Numbered from the stretch's first letter, positions 25,492-34,549 are shown. The stretch is DNA of 64,000 nt from Pyxidicoccus trucidator (GCF_010894435.1 NZ_JAAIXZ010000006.1:434001-498000), one strand, 5' to 3'. Translations and numbers: made by a program. Notes: generated from the letters alone by a model not told the origin.

Positions 25492-26672
25492 CTGTTGGAG
25501 ATGTCCACCGAGTAGCCCAGCTCCAACGTGGGCGCCGAGGCGGCCACCAGGTACTGGCGGAAGTTCAGCTCCTTGCCCGGCAGGCCCGCGGAGGCCGCGT
25601 CCGCCGCCGCCGCGGTCTCCACCTGCTCCAGGCTGCCACCCTCGCGGCGGTAGTTGAACACCGCGGGGAAGTGCGCGCGGGCGCGCAGCTCGGCCACGGG
25701 CCACGACACGCGAGGCAGCGCCAGCGTCAGCCGACCGGAGAGGTGGAAGACGCCCAGCTCGCGCGCCAGCACCACCTCCAGCGTGCCGCTCGTCTCCCCC
25801 AGCCGCGCGGGCGCGGCCTTCAGCTTCAGCGTGCCCTCCTGCGTCTCCACGGGCACGGGGATGGAGTTGACGGTGATGCGCTCCAGCCGGTGGCCCTCCG
25901 GCAGCTCCAGCTCCAGCGGCTGCTCGCGGTCCAGGCTCAGCGCGTAGCTCACGCGCAGGGTGGCGCGGCCTTCCAGCGTGGACACCCAGGACGCGGTGGC
26001 CTCGGTGATGCGGGGCTCCAGCGGCGGGCGGACCTGCTGCTTCGCGCTCTGCGCCACCTGCGCCACGGCCGGGCGCCAGCCGACGCGCAGGGCGCCCTGC
26101 ACCGGGTAGACGGCATACGACTCGCTCCCGGACTCGGGCAGCGGCTCCAGCAGCGTGAAGACGGAGGTGTCCGCCTCCAGCACCAGCGGCACCGGCGACA
26201 CGCGCGGCCCGAAGCGGAGCTGCACGCGGCGCTCCGGCCCCGCCCCCGCCGAGCGCACGGCGAGGCTCACCTCGAAGACATAGCGGCCGGACTTCCGCGT
26301 GAGGAGGCAGAGGTAGCCGTCCACGACGCCCACCGTGCCCTCCTCGAGCGTGGGCAGCGCGCTGGGGTACGTGTCCGCTTCGAGCTGGAGCAGGCGCACC
26401 TGCGTCCAGCGCCCGTCCGCGAGCACCTCCACGTCGAACTGACCGTCCACGAAGAGGGTGTCCGCCGACAGGCGGCCCTTGAGCTGGCTCTTCACCAGCG
26501 CCTCCGTGGGCGGGGGCGCGGGCGGCGGAGACTCGCGCTGGGCGTAGAGGGGGATGAGCTGCTCCAGCGGCACGGTGGCGGTGCCCGCGGGAACCGAGGC
26601 GGAAGGCGCCGTGGAGGCCGATGCATCGGCCGTGGTCAGCAGGAGTCCGACGACGAGAGGAAAGGTCCACAT
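25479..26672 (-). CDS. Secreted protein of unknown function downstream of creD-like gene (397 aa)
   Basis: The ATG at 26672 gives a Sec signal peptide (MWTFPLVVGLLLTTADASAS). The mature protein looks mostly beta (RRVQLRFGPRVSPVPL, GRLTLALPRVSWPV) with no cysteines in a lipobox. It lies 7 bp after the CreD-like gene and is surely co-transcribed with it. No family was recognised; it probably works with the CreD-like membrane protein in the envelope. Confidence 0.75.
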   Translation of the reverse strand: MWTFPLVVGLLLTTADASASTAPSASVPAGTATVPLEQLIPLYAQRESPPPAPPPTEALVKSQLKGRLSADTLFVDGQFDVEVLADGRWTQVRLLQLEADTYPSALPTLEEGTVGVVDGYLCLLTRKSGRYVFEVSLAVRSAGAGPERRVQLRFGPRVSPVPLVLEADTSVFTLLEPLPESGSESYAVYPVQGALRVGWRPAVAQVAQSAKQQVRPPLEPRITEATASWVSTLEGRATLRVSYALSLDREQPLELELPEGHRLERITVNSIPVPVETQEGTLKLKAAPARLGETSGTLEVVLARELGVFHLSGRLTLALPRVSWPVAELRARAHFPAVFNYRREGGSLEQVETAAAADAASAGLPGKELNFRQYLVAASAPTLELGYSVDISNSYFR

Positions 26673-26679
26673 GGCGGAA

Positions 26680-28005
26680 TCAGCTCGCTTCCGGGGTAAC
26701 GGGGGTGGCGGGAACAGCGGCCACAGCGGCGGCGCGAGGCGGCTCACCAGGCTGCGACAAATCCGAGAGGAAGGCGCGCACGCTGGCGCGGGTGGAGAGG
26801 ACCATCAGGCCGAGCAGCGCCGCGAGGATCTCCAGCGTGTAGATGAGGCCGGTGTAGCCCTCGAGGATGACGGCGCCGGTGGGCACCACCAGCGTCGCAC
26901 CCCAGAGGCCGGCGAGCACGGCGGCGCGCTCCTTGGGGAAGAGCCACCGCGCATAGGCCACCACCGCCGCGCCCAGGCCCACGGCGGAGATGGCGTAGGC
27001 GGCGTAGAAGTTCATGAAGGCGGCCAGGTACGACAGCAGCACGAAGAAGAAGCCGTAGACGGCTGCCAGGAGGTACGTCTCATGGAGCGCCATGGGCCGG
27101 CGGTGGCGCAGGCTCAGCGCGGCGAGCATGGCCAGCAGCGCGACGAACGGCACCCACGCGCGGCCCGCCATGAGGGACACCATCGCGTCGAACGTCTTCT
27201 CCGACGGGAGGATGACGCCCAGGCTCACGCCGGACTCCAGCGACTGGAAGGCCCAGTCCAGCGTCACGGCGTCGCTCTCGGTCTGCACGGAGGACGCCGA
27301 CAGCACCCCGGCCGGGTAGTCGTAGTTCTCCCCTCCCGCCACGGCGAAGTGGACGCGCACGTCGCGGGCGGGCAGCGCCGGGTCCAGCTTGTAGACGAAG
27401 GAGTTCAGGCCCCGGGCGCGGTAGCGGATGGAGAAGCGCGACGTGGCGTCCTTGGCGATGCGGCCCGTCCACACCAGCCGGTTGCCGGACTCGCCCAGGT
27501 CCAGGCTGGACTCCTTGCCGTCCACGAGGAACTGGAGCTCGGAGAGGAGCACCTGGGACTTGTCCATCTCGATGGGGAAGATGAACGCCACGTCGATGTC
27601 GCGGCCCTCGCGGTTGACCACCGCGTAGTCGGCGTCGAGCGTGAAGTCGAAGCCGGAGAAGTAGCGCAGGCCGCGCTTGCGGTAGTTCATCTGCGCCTTC
27701 ACCTGGACGTGCTGCCGGTCGAAGGCCAGCGGCTTCAGCTCGGTGAAGATGGTGCCGCTGTGCACGTAGCGCAGCGACGGTGCGGGCTGGGTGACGGGCG
27801 CGCCCCAGCGGTCCTCCACCCCGGCGGCCAGCTCGGAGTTGGCGAAGTCCGTCCGGTCCGCCACCTGTCCGGCGATGACGGCCGTGGCGAACACGACGAT
27901 GAGGAGGCTGCCGAAGACGTGGTGCGCGACCAGCCACCGCAGGGCCCGGCGAACGGGCCCGTCAGACGTGCGCGGAGGGCGGGGAGGAAGGGGCGGAGCG
28001 TTCAT
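26680..28005 (-). CDS. CreD-like inner-membrane protein (441 aa)
   Basis: One N-terminal transmembrane segment (about 30-48), a large periplasmic domain with features of the CreD family (GIRYF-like LRYFSGFDFTLDADY, FIFPIEMDKSQVLLSEL), then about five hydrophobic segments between residues 280 and 410 (ETYLLAAVYGFFFVLLSYLA and others). In enterobacteria creD is controlled by CreBC, and here a two-component pair lies convergent just downstream, which supports the call. Role in envelope stress is inferred. Confidence 0.8.
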   Translation of the reverse strand: MNAPPLPPRPPRTSDGPVRRALRWLVAHHVFGSLLIVVFATAVIAGQVADRTDFANSELAAGVEDRWGAPVTQPAPSLRYVHSGTIFTELKPLAFDRQHVQVKAQMNYRKRGLRYFSGFDFTLDADYAVVNREGRDIDVAFIFPIEMDKSQVLLSELQFLVDGKESSLDLGESGNRLVWTGRIAKDATSRFSIRYRARGLNSFVYKLDPALPARDVRVHFAVAGGENYDYPAGVLSASSVQTESDAVTLDWAFQSLESGVSLGVILPSEKTFDAMVSLMAGRAWVPFVALLAMLAALSLRHRRPMALHETYLLAAVYGFFFVLLSYLAAFMNFYAAYAISAVGLGAAVVAYARWLFPKERAAVLAGLWGATLVVPTGAVILEGYTGLIYTLEILAALLGLMVLSTRASVRAFLSDLSQPGEPPRAAAVAAVPATPVTPEAS

Positions 28006-28451
28006 GAGCGCAGGATGGAGCCCCGGTGTGCAACCCGGATGACCGGCTCGTGCGCTTCATGAGGAATGATTGTGCAGAAATCGTGCAGGCCCGCGCACGG
28101 CGCGCCAGACCCGGCGGATCCACACATCGACGGAGAAGACCTCACCCGAGCGCATGATCACCTCCAGGTGGTATTCGGGAGCAGATCGAAGGCCGCTGAT
28201 CCGCGCACGAAAAAGCAGATCGCACGGGTCTGGATCACCTACGCGTCTCTGTCGTAGTGGTGCGTCGCGATCAGCTCACGAGCGCGGCGCACTCCCCATC
28301 CAGGAGTGTGTGACAGGGTAGGCAGACAGGCATGGCAGGTGCGCGCCGGGGTGTCCCGCGCATCGGGATCAGGGACGTGGACACCGACGAACACCGGACG
28401 GACGCAGGGGGCCTGACGCTTCGAGCGCGGGTCCTTGGGAGGCAGTGAATC
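28006..28451. other. 446-bp non-coding region with clustered GATC sites
   Basis: No convincing gene. Eight GATC tetramers lie at 28117, 28156, 28184, 28198, 28218, 28233, 28269 and 28367, far more than expected at this GC content. They include paired copies of GATCACCT (28156, 28233) and GCAGATCG (28182, 28216) in a nested order. GGATCCACA at 28116 matches a DnaA box at seven of nine positions. The next gene encodes a replication-initiator-like protein, so this could be an origin or a control region; there is no direct evidence. Confidence 0.4.
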
Positions 28452-29756
28452 GTGGGCGGGTTGGACTGGGTTCAGGTGGACGTCGGCTTTCCCATGAGCC
28501 TCGCCGTGGTGGGCGCCGCGCGCTCGCTGGGCATGGAGCGTCGGGCCTTCCTGGGCGCCATCGTGGAGCTGCAGATCTGGGCCGTGCAGGCCCTCCCCTC
28601 CGGGCGTTTCGAGCCCTTCTCCGTGTCCGCGGCCGCGTCCGGCGGACGTCCGGAGGACGCGTCCCTGGACGAGGCCATCTGGTGCGAGGCGGTCGAGGGT
28701 GCCGTCCGCTGGACTGGCGCTCCCGGTGCCTTCTGGGCCGCGCTGCTTCGCACCGGCATCCTCGTCCGCGAAGGCGACAGCGTCCGGCTCACCCTGTGCG
28801 ACCGCTACGTGCAGGTCCTCGAAAAGAGGAAGAAAGAGGCCGAGCGAAAGCGAAGGGAGCGCGCCAACAAGGCCGCGGCGGCGTCCGGCGGACGTCCGGC
28901 GGACGCGCCAGGGACATCCCCCGCTAGAAGGAAGAGGGAGAAGGAGACGGAGAAGAAGAGTTCTTCTGCTGCAGCAGTGGCGATGGAGGTCCTGGTGTCC
29001 CCGGGACATCTCGCCCCCGTTCCGCCGCCTCCGGACGAGGTGCTGTCCGAGGACAGCGACCCCGTGCAGCTCGCCCTTCCCGGCACCCACCTCGTCCCCG
29101 TGTCCCTGTCGCCCGAGGAGCGACGCCACGCCGAGGCGCCCGAGCCGGACGCCGCCCCACCCCGCGTCCCCCAGGCCCAGGCGGAGGCCTTCTTCGAGAC
29201 CTTCCAGCATGAGCGCGCCCGGACCTTCCGGGGCGTGCCCCGCGAGGACATGCCCGCGTCGTGGGCGGACTGGTACCGCCACGCCCTGGCCCGGGTGGGC
29301 GGCGACGAAAGCCGCCTGCTGACGGCCTGCCGCGGCTACCTCCACTCCGACTGGGGCCGCTCACGCCAGCCGGTGGGAACATCCGTCGCCTTCTGCTCCC
29401 CCAAGGTCTGGGTGCGCTACGTCCCGCATGAGCAACCGGACGCCGCCGAGCCCACCGAGCTCCCCTCCGTGGACGTGTCCAGCCCGGCCGGTCGCGCCTG
29501 GCAGCGGTGCCTCACCCGGCTCCACGAGCAGGGCAAGCGCTACGCCCTCCTGTGGCTCCAGAAGGCCCGGGCGGTGGACGTGGAGGACGGGAGGCTGATC
29601 CTCTCCGTGCCCGACGTCTACTTCCGCCAGTGGGTGGAGGAGAACTACGGCCCGCTGGTGGAACTGCTGGTCCGCGACTGCGGTCTGCTGGGAGTGCGGT
29701 GGCTCGTGCCCGAGGCCGACGAGGCGCACGGCGCAATGGGCGGTACACCCAGGTAG
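28452..29756 (+). CDS. Replication-initiator-like protein with DnaA domain-I C-terminus (434 aa)
   Basis: Residues 1-110 resemble the winged-helix N-terminus of phage replication/replisome-organiser proteins (WVQVDVGFPMSLAVVGAAR, LCDRYVQVLEKRKKEAERKR). The middle is charged and Pro-rich. Residues 350-409 match DnaA domain I closely in pattern (WQRCLTRLHE, LWLQKARAV, GRLILSVPDVYFRQWVEENY), the part that binds the replicative helicase. No AAA+ motor is present. GTG 28452 has GGGAGG nine bases upstream. It is probably a phage-derived or plasmid-derived helicase recruiter, or a domesticated regulator of DnaA. Single-gene unit. Confidence 0.75.
   Translation: MGGLDWVQVDVGFPMSLAVVGAARSLGMERRAFLGAIVELQIWAVQALPSGRFEPFSVSAAASGGRPEDASLDEAIWCEAVEGAVRWTGAPGAFWAALLRTGILVREGDSVRLTLCDRYVQVLEKRKKEAERKRRERANKAAAASGGRPADAPGTSPARRKREKETEKKSSSAAAVAMEVLVSPGHLAPVPPPPDEVLSEDSDPVQLALPGTHLVPVSLSPEERRHAEAPEPDAAPPRVPQAQAEAFFETFQHERARTFRGVPREDMPASWADWYRHALARVGGDESRLLTACRGYLHSDWGRSRQPVGTSVAFCSPKVWVRYVPHEQPDAAEPTELPSVDVSSPAGRAWQRCLTRLHEQGKRYALLWLQKARAVDVEDGRLILSVPDVYFRQWVEENYGPLVELLVRDCGLLGVRWLVPEADEAHGAMGGTPR
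28635..28661 (+). repeat. Palindromic 27-bp repeat, copy 1
   Basis: Lies inside the initiator-like gene. It matches copy 2 (28881-28907) at 26 of 27 bases. The first 26 bases are self-complementary at 22 positions around a central GGACGTCC. It encodes the SGGRPEDAS segment. Confidence 0.8.
28881..28907 (+). repeat. Palindromic 27-bp repeat, copy 2
   Basis: Second copy, 246 bp after the first. Here 24 of 26 bases are self-complementary. It encodes SGGRPADAP. Two dyad repeats inside an initiator gene recall phages whose origin lies within the initiator gene, but the identity may instead reflect repeated peptide composition. Confidence 0.8.
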
Positions 29757-29856
29757 GCGCGGAGCCGGATTCGCCACCGTGGGAAGGGATTTTCCCATCC
29801 CCACCGGGCACGCGACTTGCTGGCTATCCGGCAGCAGCGAACAGCCAGGAGAGTGG

Positions 29857-31176
29857 ATGCGCGGCGGGTGGCGATGGGCGGTGGTGGTGGGCATGGCGGT
29901 GCTGCTGGGCGCATGCGGTGAGTCCTCGGACACGGACGACGCGGATGCACCGAGCGGCCCCGGCCCGTGGCCCACGGACGCGGTGAAGGACTATACGGCG
30001 GCGTTTGGCCTGGGCTCCGGAGTGCGAAGCGTGGGCGTCGACGAGGGGCACAACCTCTGGCTGCTCCGGGGCGCGGAGATTGGCGTGCTGCGGCCTGGAG
30101 ACACGAAGCCCACCTGGACGCGTGGCGTGGGCCAGGCGGCGGATGGCTTCGGGCGGGACAAGAAGGCGCTCGGCTCCACCGTCATCTGCGGAGGCGAGGC
30201 GGGCCGCGCGTACGTGGGCTACCACACGTATGAATTGCAGCCGGAGATTCCCGACAAGCCCCACGCGTACATCCCCGCGCCCGGCGAGCCGCACTACACC
30301 GCCGAGCGCTTCGCGGAGTACCAGAAGGGAGACCTGGACGCGGTGCGGGTGGAGTCCGACGGCACGGTGGTGCTGGAGGAGCACCTGTGGCGCAGCGCGG
30401 GCGTGTCGGGCGGCAGCCGGCAGCTCGGCCCGCGCAACACCAATGACTTCCACTACGACGAGGACCGCTCCGTCCTCACCTGCCAGCGGGTGATGCGCGG
30501 GCGAGACAGGGGCGATGTCTACCTTGGCACCAACCATGGCGTGTCACTGGTGCGGGGCCTCACGTACAACAGCCATCGCCACGCGGCCTGGTATCGCGAG
30601 ACGCAGCGGCAGGATGGCAGCGTGGACCAGTCGCTCCAGGCGGGCTTCAACTGGGGGCTCGGCATCGGCCCCGACGGTGAGGTGCTGGTGGCCAACGACT
30701 GGCTGGTGGGCATCCTCGAACCGAATGGCGTGCTGGAGGACTTCGACAAGGAGCGCACCTGGGAGGGCCCGGTGCCCTGGCGCTACAAGGGCCACAACGC
30801 GCAGCTCAACAGCCTGGAGGCCTTCGACCACTGGCGCGCCGTCGCCCGCACGAAGCGGGGCGTCACCTGGGTGGGCAGCCGCGACTTCGGCCTGTGGCGC
30901 ATGGACGTGAAGGACCGCTCCAGCGCGACGTACAGCCGCGTCAACGCCCTGCCCTCCGACAACGTGTCGGCCATGGCGGCCACCGACGGCGGAATCGTCT
31001 ACGTGGGCACCGACGGCGAGGGCCTGTGGCGCGTCGAGGAGGACGGCGAGACGCTCACCCGCGTCGACGCGGTGAAGGGCGCGAAGGTGCTCCAGCTCGT
31101 GTACGACCCCACCGTTGCTCCGGCCATGCTGTATGTCCTGACTGACTCAGGCCTTACCGTGCTGCGAGAAGACTGA
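29857..31176 (+). CDS. Propeller-type lipoprotein (439 aa)
   Basis: Signal peptide with lipobox VLLGAC (Cys20). The mature protein contains repeated short segments like two-component regulator propeller or sensor blades (GVRSVGVDEGHNLWLL, GVTWVGSRDFGLWRMD, GGIVYVGTDGEGLWRVEE, LPSDNVSAMAATD). These blades form seven-bladed propellers in periplasmic sensors, but no kinase or output domain is fused here. ATG 29857 follows AGGAG. It is likely a surface or periplasmic binding lipoprotein. Confidence 0.8.
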   Translation: MRGGWRWAVVVGMAVLLGACGESSDTDDADAPSGPGPWPTDAVKDYTAAFGLGSGVRSVGVDEGHNLWLLRGAEIGVLRPGDTKPTWTRGVGQAADGFGRDKKALGSTVICGGEAGRAYVGYHTYELQPEIPDKPHAYIPAPGEPHYTAERFAEYQKGDLDAVRVESDGTVVLEEHLWRSAGVSGGSRQLGPRNTNDFHYDEDRSVLTCQRVMRGRDRGDVYLGTNHGVSLVRGLTYNSHRHAAWYRETQRQDGSVDQSLQAGFNWGLGIGPDGEVLVANDWLVGILEPNGVLEDFDKERTWEGPVPWRYKGHNAQLNSLEAFDHWRAVARTKRGVTWVGSRDFGLWRMDVKDRSSATYSRVNALPSDNVSAMAATDGGIVYVGTDGEGLWRVEEDGETLTRVDAVKGAKVLQLVYDPTVAPAMLYVLTDSGLTVLRED

Positions 31177-31195
31177 CACCGGCCTTGAAGCCTGT

Positions 31196-31231
31196 CACCG
31201 GCCGGGCAGCGTCCTGTGCCCGGCTCCGGTG
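31196..31231 (+). terminator. Hairpin after the propeller lipoprotein
   Basis: CACCGG-CCGGGCA (31196-31208) pairs with TGCCCGG-CTCCGGTG across an eight-base loop, with a small bulge. It starts 20 bp after the stop codon and is followed by aaaagtt rather than T's, so termination is probable but not certain. Confidence 0.5.
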
Positions 31232-31316
31232 AAAAGTTGCCGCTACGCGATTGCAGCCGCCACCCGTCTATGTGTGTGGCTTGACGGTGGAGGAAGAAGC
31301 CTGTTCCGCTGCGGGC

Positions 31317-32246
31317 ATGCTCAACCAAGACTCGGAATATCAATCGTGCGTGCAGAACTCGGAGCGTGTCGCGTGGCGCATCGACGAGGTCCTGCCCCGG
31401 AACGCGGTGATTGACTTCAGCCGGCGCATCCTCCCGGACGCCTTGACTGGCACCGGGGGCATCCGCTGTCTGACGGAAGCCGAGCAGTTGAAGCTCAACC
31501 ACATCCGCACCAACAGCTACGCGCATCTATTCTTGTTCCTGGAGGAGTACGTCGTCGCCCTGATGTCGCAGCGGGCCGGCCTTGAGCTCCACTCGAACCC
31601 GACGCAGATGCGCGCCCTCATCCGCTTCACGGAGGAGGAGATCAAGCACCAGCAGCTCTTCGCCCGCTACAACAACCTGTTCGCGGAGGGGTTCAAGCTG
31701 GCGCCCGCCCTCCTCGACAATCACGTCCAGGTGGCCCGGGCCATCCTGACGAAGTCCCAGCTCGCCATCCTCATCTTCAACCTGCACATGGAGCTGATGA
31801 CCCAGCAGCACTACGTGGAGACCATCCGTGACAATGGCGACGAGCAGCTGGACCCGCTGTTCTGCAGCATCCTCAAGCACCACTGGCTGGAGGAGACGCA
31901 GCACGCGCGCCTCGACTACCTGGAGGCGCAGAAGGTCCTCTCCCAAGCGCCGGACGCCGCGGCCGCGCTGGAGCAGGCCATGACCGAGTACACCGAGCTG
32001 CTCGCCGCGGTCCGGGGCACCCTCATCGCCCAGCTCGAGCTGGACATCCAGACCCTGGAGAAGTCTCTGGGACGGACGTTCACCGAGGCCGAGCGGAAGG
32101 AAATCTTCGACGCCCAGGAGCGCTCGTACGTGTGGACCTTCATCGGCATGGGGATGAAGGCCCCCCTCTTCCTCTCCCGCGTGCGCTCGCTGTCGCCCGT
32201 GGCCGAGCAGCGCATCCTCGACCTGGCCCCCACGTACTACGCCTGA
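31317..32246 (+). CDS. AurF-like diiron (ferritin-like) protein (309 aa)
   Basis: Helical protein with the carboxylate/histidine pattern of diiron oxygenases: FLEEYVV, FTEEEIKHQQLFARY, LHMELMTQQHY and HHWLEETQHARLDY, i.e. repeated E-x-x-H/E-x2-3-H helices of a four-helix bundle. The pattern is closest to AurF-type N-oxygenases or other ferritin-like oxygenases. No biosynthetic cluster surrounds it. The start is chosen at ATG 31317 (MLNQDSEYQS); an upstream in-frame TTG at 31251 is possible. Substrate unknown. Confidence 0.75.
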   Translation: MLNQDSEYQSCVQNSERVAWRIDEVLPRNAVIDFSRRILPDALTGTGGIRCLTEAEQLKLNHIRTNSYAHLFLFLEEYVVALMSQRAGLELHSNPTQMRALIRFTEEEIKHQQLFARYNNLFAEGFKLAPALLDNHVQVARAILTKSQLAILIFNLHMELMTQQHYVETIRDNGDEQLDPLFCSILKHHWLEETQHARLDYLEAQKVLSQAPDAAAALEQAMTEYTELLAAVRGTLIAQLELDIQTLEKSLGRTFTEAERKEIFDAQERSYVWTFIGMGMKAPLFLSRVRSLSPVAEQRILDLAPTYYA

Positions 32247-32252
32247 GGAGGC

Positions 32253-33245
32253 TCAGCCCACCGGCAGCGGCTTCACCTCGAGCTGCTTGGAAGCCAGGAA
32301 CTCCGCGTTGAACACCTTCGAGGCGTAGCGGCTGCCGTGGTCGCACAGGAAGGTGACGATGCGGAGCCCCTCTCCCTGGTGGCGGCGGGCCAGCTCCCAC
32401 GCGGCCCGCACGTTGATGGCGGCCGAGGTGCCCACCACGAGCGCGTCCTCGCGGGACAGGTGGTAGAGCATCTCCAGCATGTCCTGGTCATCCAGGCGCA
32501 CGGCCTCGTCCACGCGGGCGCGCCGGAAGTTCTCGGTGAGGCGCATGATGCCGATGCCCTCGGTGATGGAGGAGCCGGAGCACTCCAGCTTCCCCTCGCG
32601 CACGAAGCAGTAGAGGCCCGAGCCCGGCGGGTCCACCAGCACCACGCGCAGGGCCGGGTTCTTCTCCTTCAGGAAGCGGCTCACGCCGGACATCGTCCCG
32701 CCGCTGCCCACCGAAGCGACGAGCACGTCCACGCGCCCCTCGCACTGCTCCCAGATTTCCGGCCCCGTCGTCTCGTAGTGGAAGTCGCCGTTGGCCGGGT
32801 TCTCGAACTGGTTGGCCCAGAACCAGCCGTGCTGCTCGGACAGCACGCGGGCCTGGTGGAAGAAGTGGCCCGGGTTGGCGAAGGGCACGGCGGGCACCTT
32901 GCGGACCTCCACGCCCATCGCCTCCAGGTACTCGTACTTCTCGCGGGCCTGGTTGTCCGGCATGGTGACGACCACGCGGTAGCCGCGCTCGCGGCCCAGC
33001 AGGCCCAGGCCGATGCCGGTGTTGCCGGCGGTGCCCTCGACAATGGTGCCGCCCGGCTTCAGCAGCCCCTGCTCCTCGGCGCGGCGAATCATCCCCTTGG
33101 CGGCGCGGTCCTTGATGCTGCCGCCGGGGTTCATGAACTCGGCCTTCCCGAGGATGTCGCACCCGGTCTGCCGGCTCAGCGAGCCGATGCGCAGCAGCGG
33201 CGTGTTCCCCACCGCGTCCCAGAGCGAACCAATGCGTGGCGCCAT
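32253..33245 (-). CDS. Cysteine synthase family, PLP-dependent (330 aa)
   Basis: Makes cysteine from O-acetylserine (or related) and sulfide. The PLP lysine is in NPGGSIKDRAA (about residue 45), followed by EGTAGNTGIGLGLLG (substrate loop), VASVGSGGTMSGVSRFL (PLP phosphate cup) and VDPPGSGLY. At 330 residues it is slightly longer than CysK (about 310), similar to the GTAGNTG subgroup. ATG 33245. It is convergent with the diiron gene and 71 bp downstream of the exporter operon; it may have its own promoter. Confidence 0.9.
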   Translation of the reverse strand: MAPRIGSLWDAVGNTPLLRIGSLSRQTGCDILGKAEFMNPGGSIKDRAAKGMIRRAEEQGLLKPGGTIVEGTAGNTGIGLGLLGRERGYRVVVTMPDNQAREKYEYLEAMGVEVRKVPAVPFANPGHFFHQARVLSEQHGWFWANQFENPANGDFHYETTGPEIWEQCEGRVDVLVASVGSGGTMSGVSRFLKEKNPALRVVLVDPPGSGLYCFVREGKLECSGSSITEGIGIMRLTENFRRARVDEAVRLDDQDMLEMLYHLSREDALVVGTSAAINVRAAWELARRHQGEGLRIVTFLCDHGSRYASKVFNAEFLASKQLEVKPLPVG

Positions 33246-33316
33246 GCGTGTGTCCCTCGTCGCGTAGGACTCCCCCGTAGCGGAGTCTCGCGAGCGAGGC
33301 AACCCGCCTGGCACCG

Positions 33317-34549
33317 TCAGTCCGCGCGCATCGCTTCCACGGGGTCCAGCTTCGCCGCACGGGCGGCCGGGTAGATGCCGAACAGCAGCCCCACCCCGCA
33401 GCTCATCGCCAGGGCCAGCGCCACGGCCCAGGGCGGCACGAACATGGGGAAGCGCAGCACCCAGTCCGCGAGGAACACCAGGCCGAAGCCCAGGCCCACG
33501 CCCAGCGCGCCGCCCATCAGCGCCAGCAGCACCGCCTCCGTGGCGAACTGCCCGAGGATGCGCCTGCGCTTGGCGCCCAGCGCCTTGCGCACGCCAATCT
33601 CCTTCGTCCGCTCCATCACCGACACCAGCATGATGTTGAGGATGCCGATGCCGCCCACCACCAGCGACAGCAGGCACACGCCGATGCCGGCAATCGTGAT
33701 GACGACGGAGAGCTGGTTGAAGGACGCCGTCACCGACTCGTTGGTGTGCATCTCGAAGTCGTTGGGCATGTCCGACGACACGCCCCGGCGGCGGCGCAGC
33801 AGGGTGGCCACCTCGTCCTGCGCCTTCTGGAACAGCGCCGGCTCACGCGCCTGCACGTCGACGTCGAGCGAGCGGTTCTTCCCGTAGAGCTGCTGGAAGA
33901 TGCGCAGCGGCATCATCACCTGGTTGTCCAGGCTGAACATGCCCAGCATGCTCCCCCGCCGCTGCAGCACGCCAATCACGCGGAAGGGGCGGCCTTTGAT
34001 TCGCACCTCGTGGCCCACCGGGTCCATGCCGGGGAAGAGCACGTCCGCCACGTCCGTGCCCAGCACCACCACGCTCCGGCCGTCCAGCGCCTCCACCTCG
34101 TTGAAGAAGCGCCCGGACTGCACCGTCAGGCCGCTGGTCACCATGTAGTTCGTCTGCGTGCCGAAGACGCGCACCGACGGCCGCGTCTCCGCGGTGGCCG
34201 TGGCCACCTTCTGCCCGCCGTCATCGTCCGTGGGGGCCACCACGCCCACCGAGGGACAGGACTCCATGATGGCGTGCACGTCGTCCATCCCGATGTCCGG
34301 CCGCTTGGCGTACTTCGCCCAGTTGATGCGGCCGAACCCGCCCGCGGGCCACTTCGTCACCTGGAAGGTGTGGGCCCCCATCCGGCCCAGGTCCTTGTTC
34401 ACCTTCATGCGGAGGCCCTCGATGAGCCCCATCATGGTGATGACCGTCGCCACGCCGATGACGATGCCCAGCAGCGTCAGCAGCGAGCGCAGCGGGTTGC
34501 CCAGGAAGGTGCCCAGGGCCAGCCGCAGGTTGTCGAGGAAGGCTCGCAT
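33317..34549 (-). CDS. MacB/FtsX-type ABC transporter permease 2 (410 aa)
   Basis: Four transmembrane segments in MacB order: one at 15-45 (LRSLLTLLGIVIGVATVITMM), then a large periplasmic MacB_PCD domain, then three at about 285-400. The family motif GGIGILNIMLVSVMERTKEIGVRKALGA is present around residue 305 (key residues G-IGI-NIMLVSV-ER-EIG-RKA). It is the last gene of the exporter operon, 4 bp after permease 1. Two different permeases suggest a heterodimer. Confidence 0.92.
   Translation of the reverse strand: MRAFLDNLRLALGTFLGNPLRSLLTLLGIVIGVATVITMMGLIEGLRMKVNKDLGRMGAHTFQVTKWPAGGFGRINWAKYAKRPDIGMDDVHAIMESCPSVGVVAPTDDDGGQKVATATAETRPSVRVFGTQTNYMVTSGLTVQSGRFFNEVEALDGRSVVVLGTDVADVLFPGMDPVGHEVRIKGRPFRVIGVLQRRGSMLGMFSLDNQVMMPLRIFQQLYGKNRSLDVDVQAREPALFQKAQDEVATLLRRRRGVSSDMPNDFEMHTNESVTASFNQLSVVITIAGIGVCLLSLVVGGIGILNIMLVSVMERTKEIGVRKALGAKRRRILGQFATEAVLLALMGGALGVGLGFGLVFLADWVLRFPMFVPPWAVALALAMSCGVGLLFGIYPAARAAKLDPVEAMRAD

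Noticed and set aside
28116-28124. DnaA box marking the chromosomal origin
   Set aside because: A single site with seven of nine matches is weak, and no dnaA, dnaN or gidA gene is near. It is kept only as part of the GATC-cluster observation.
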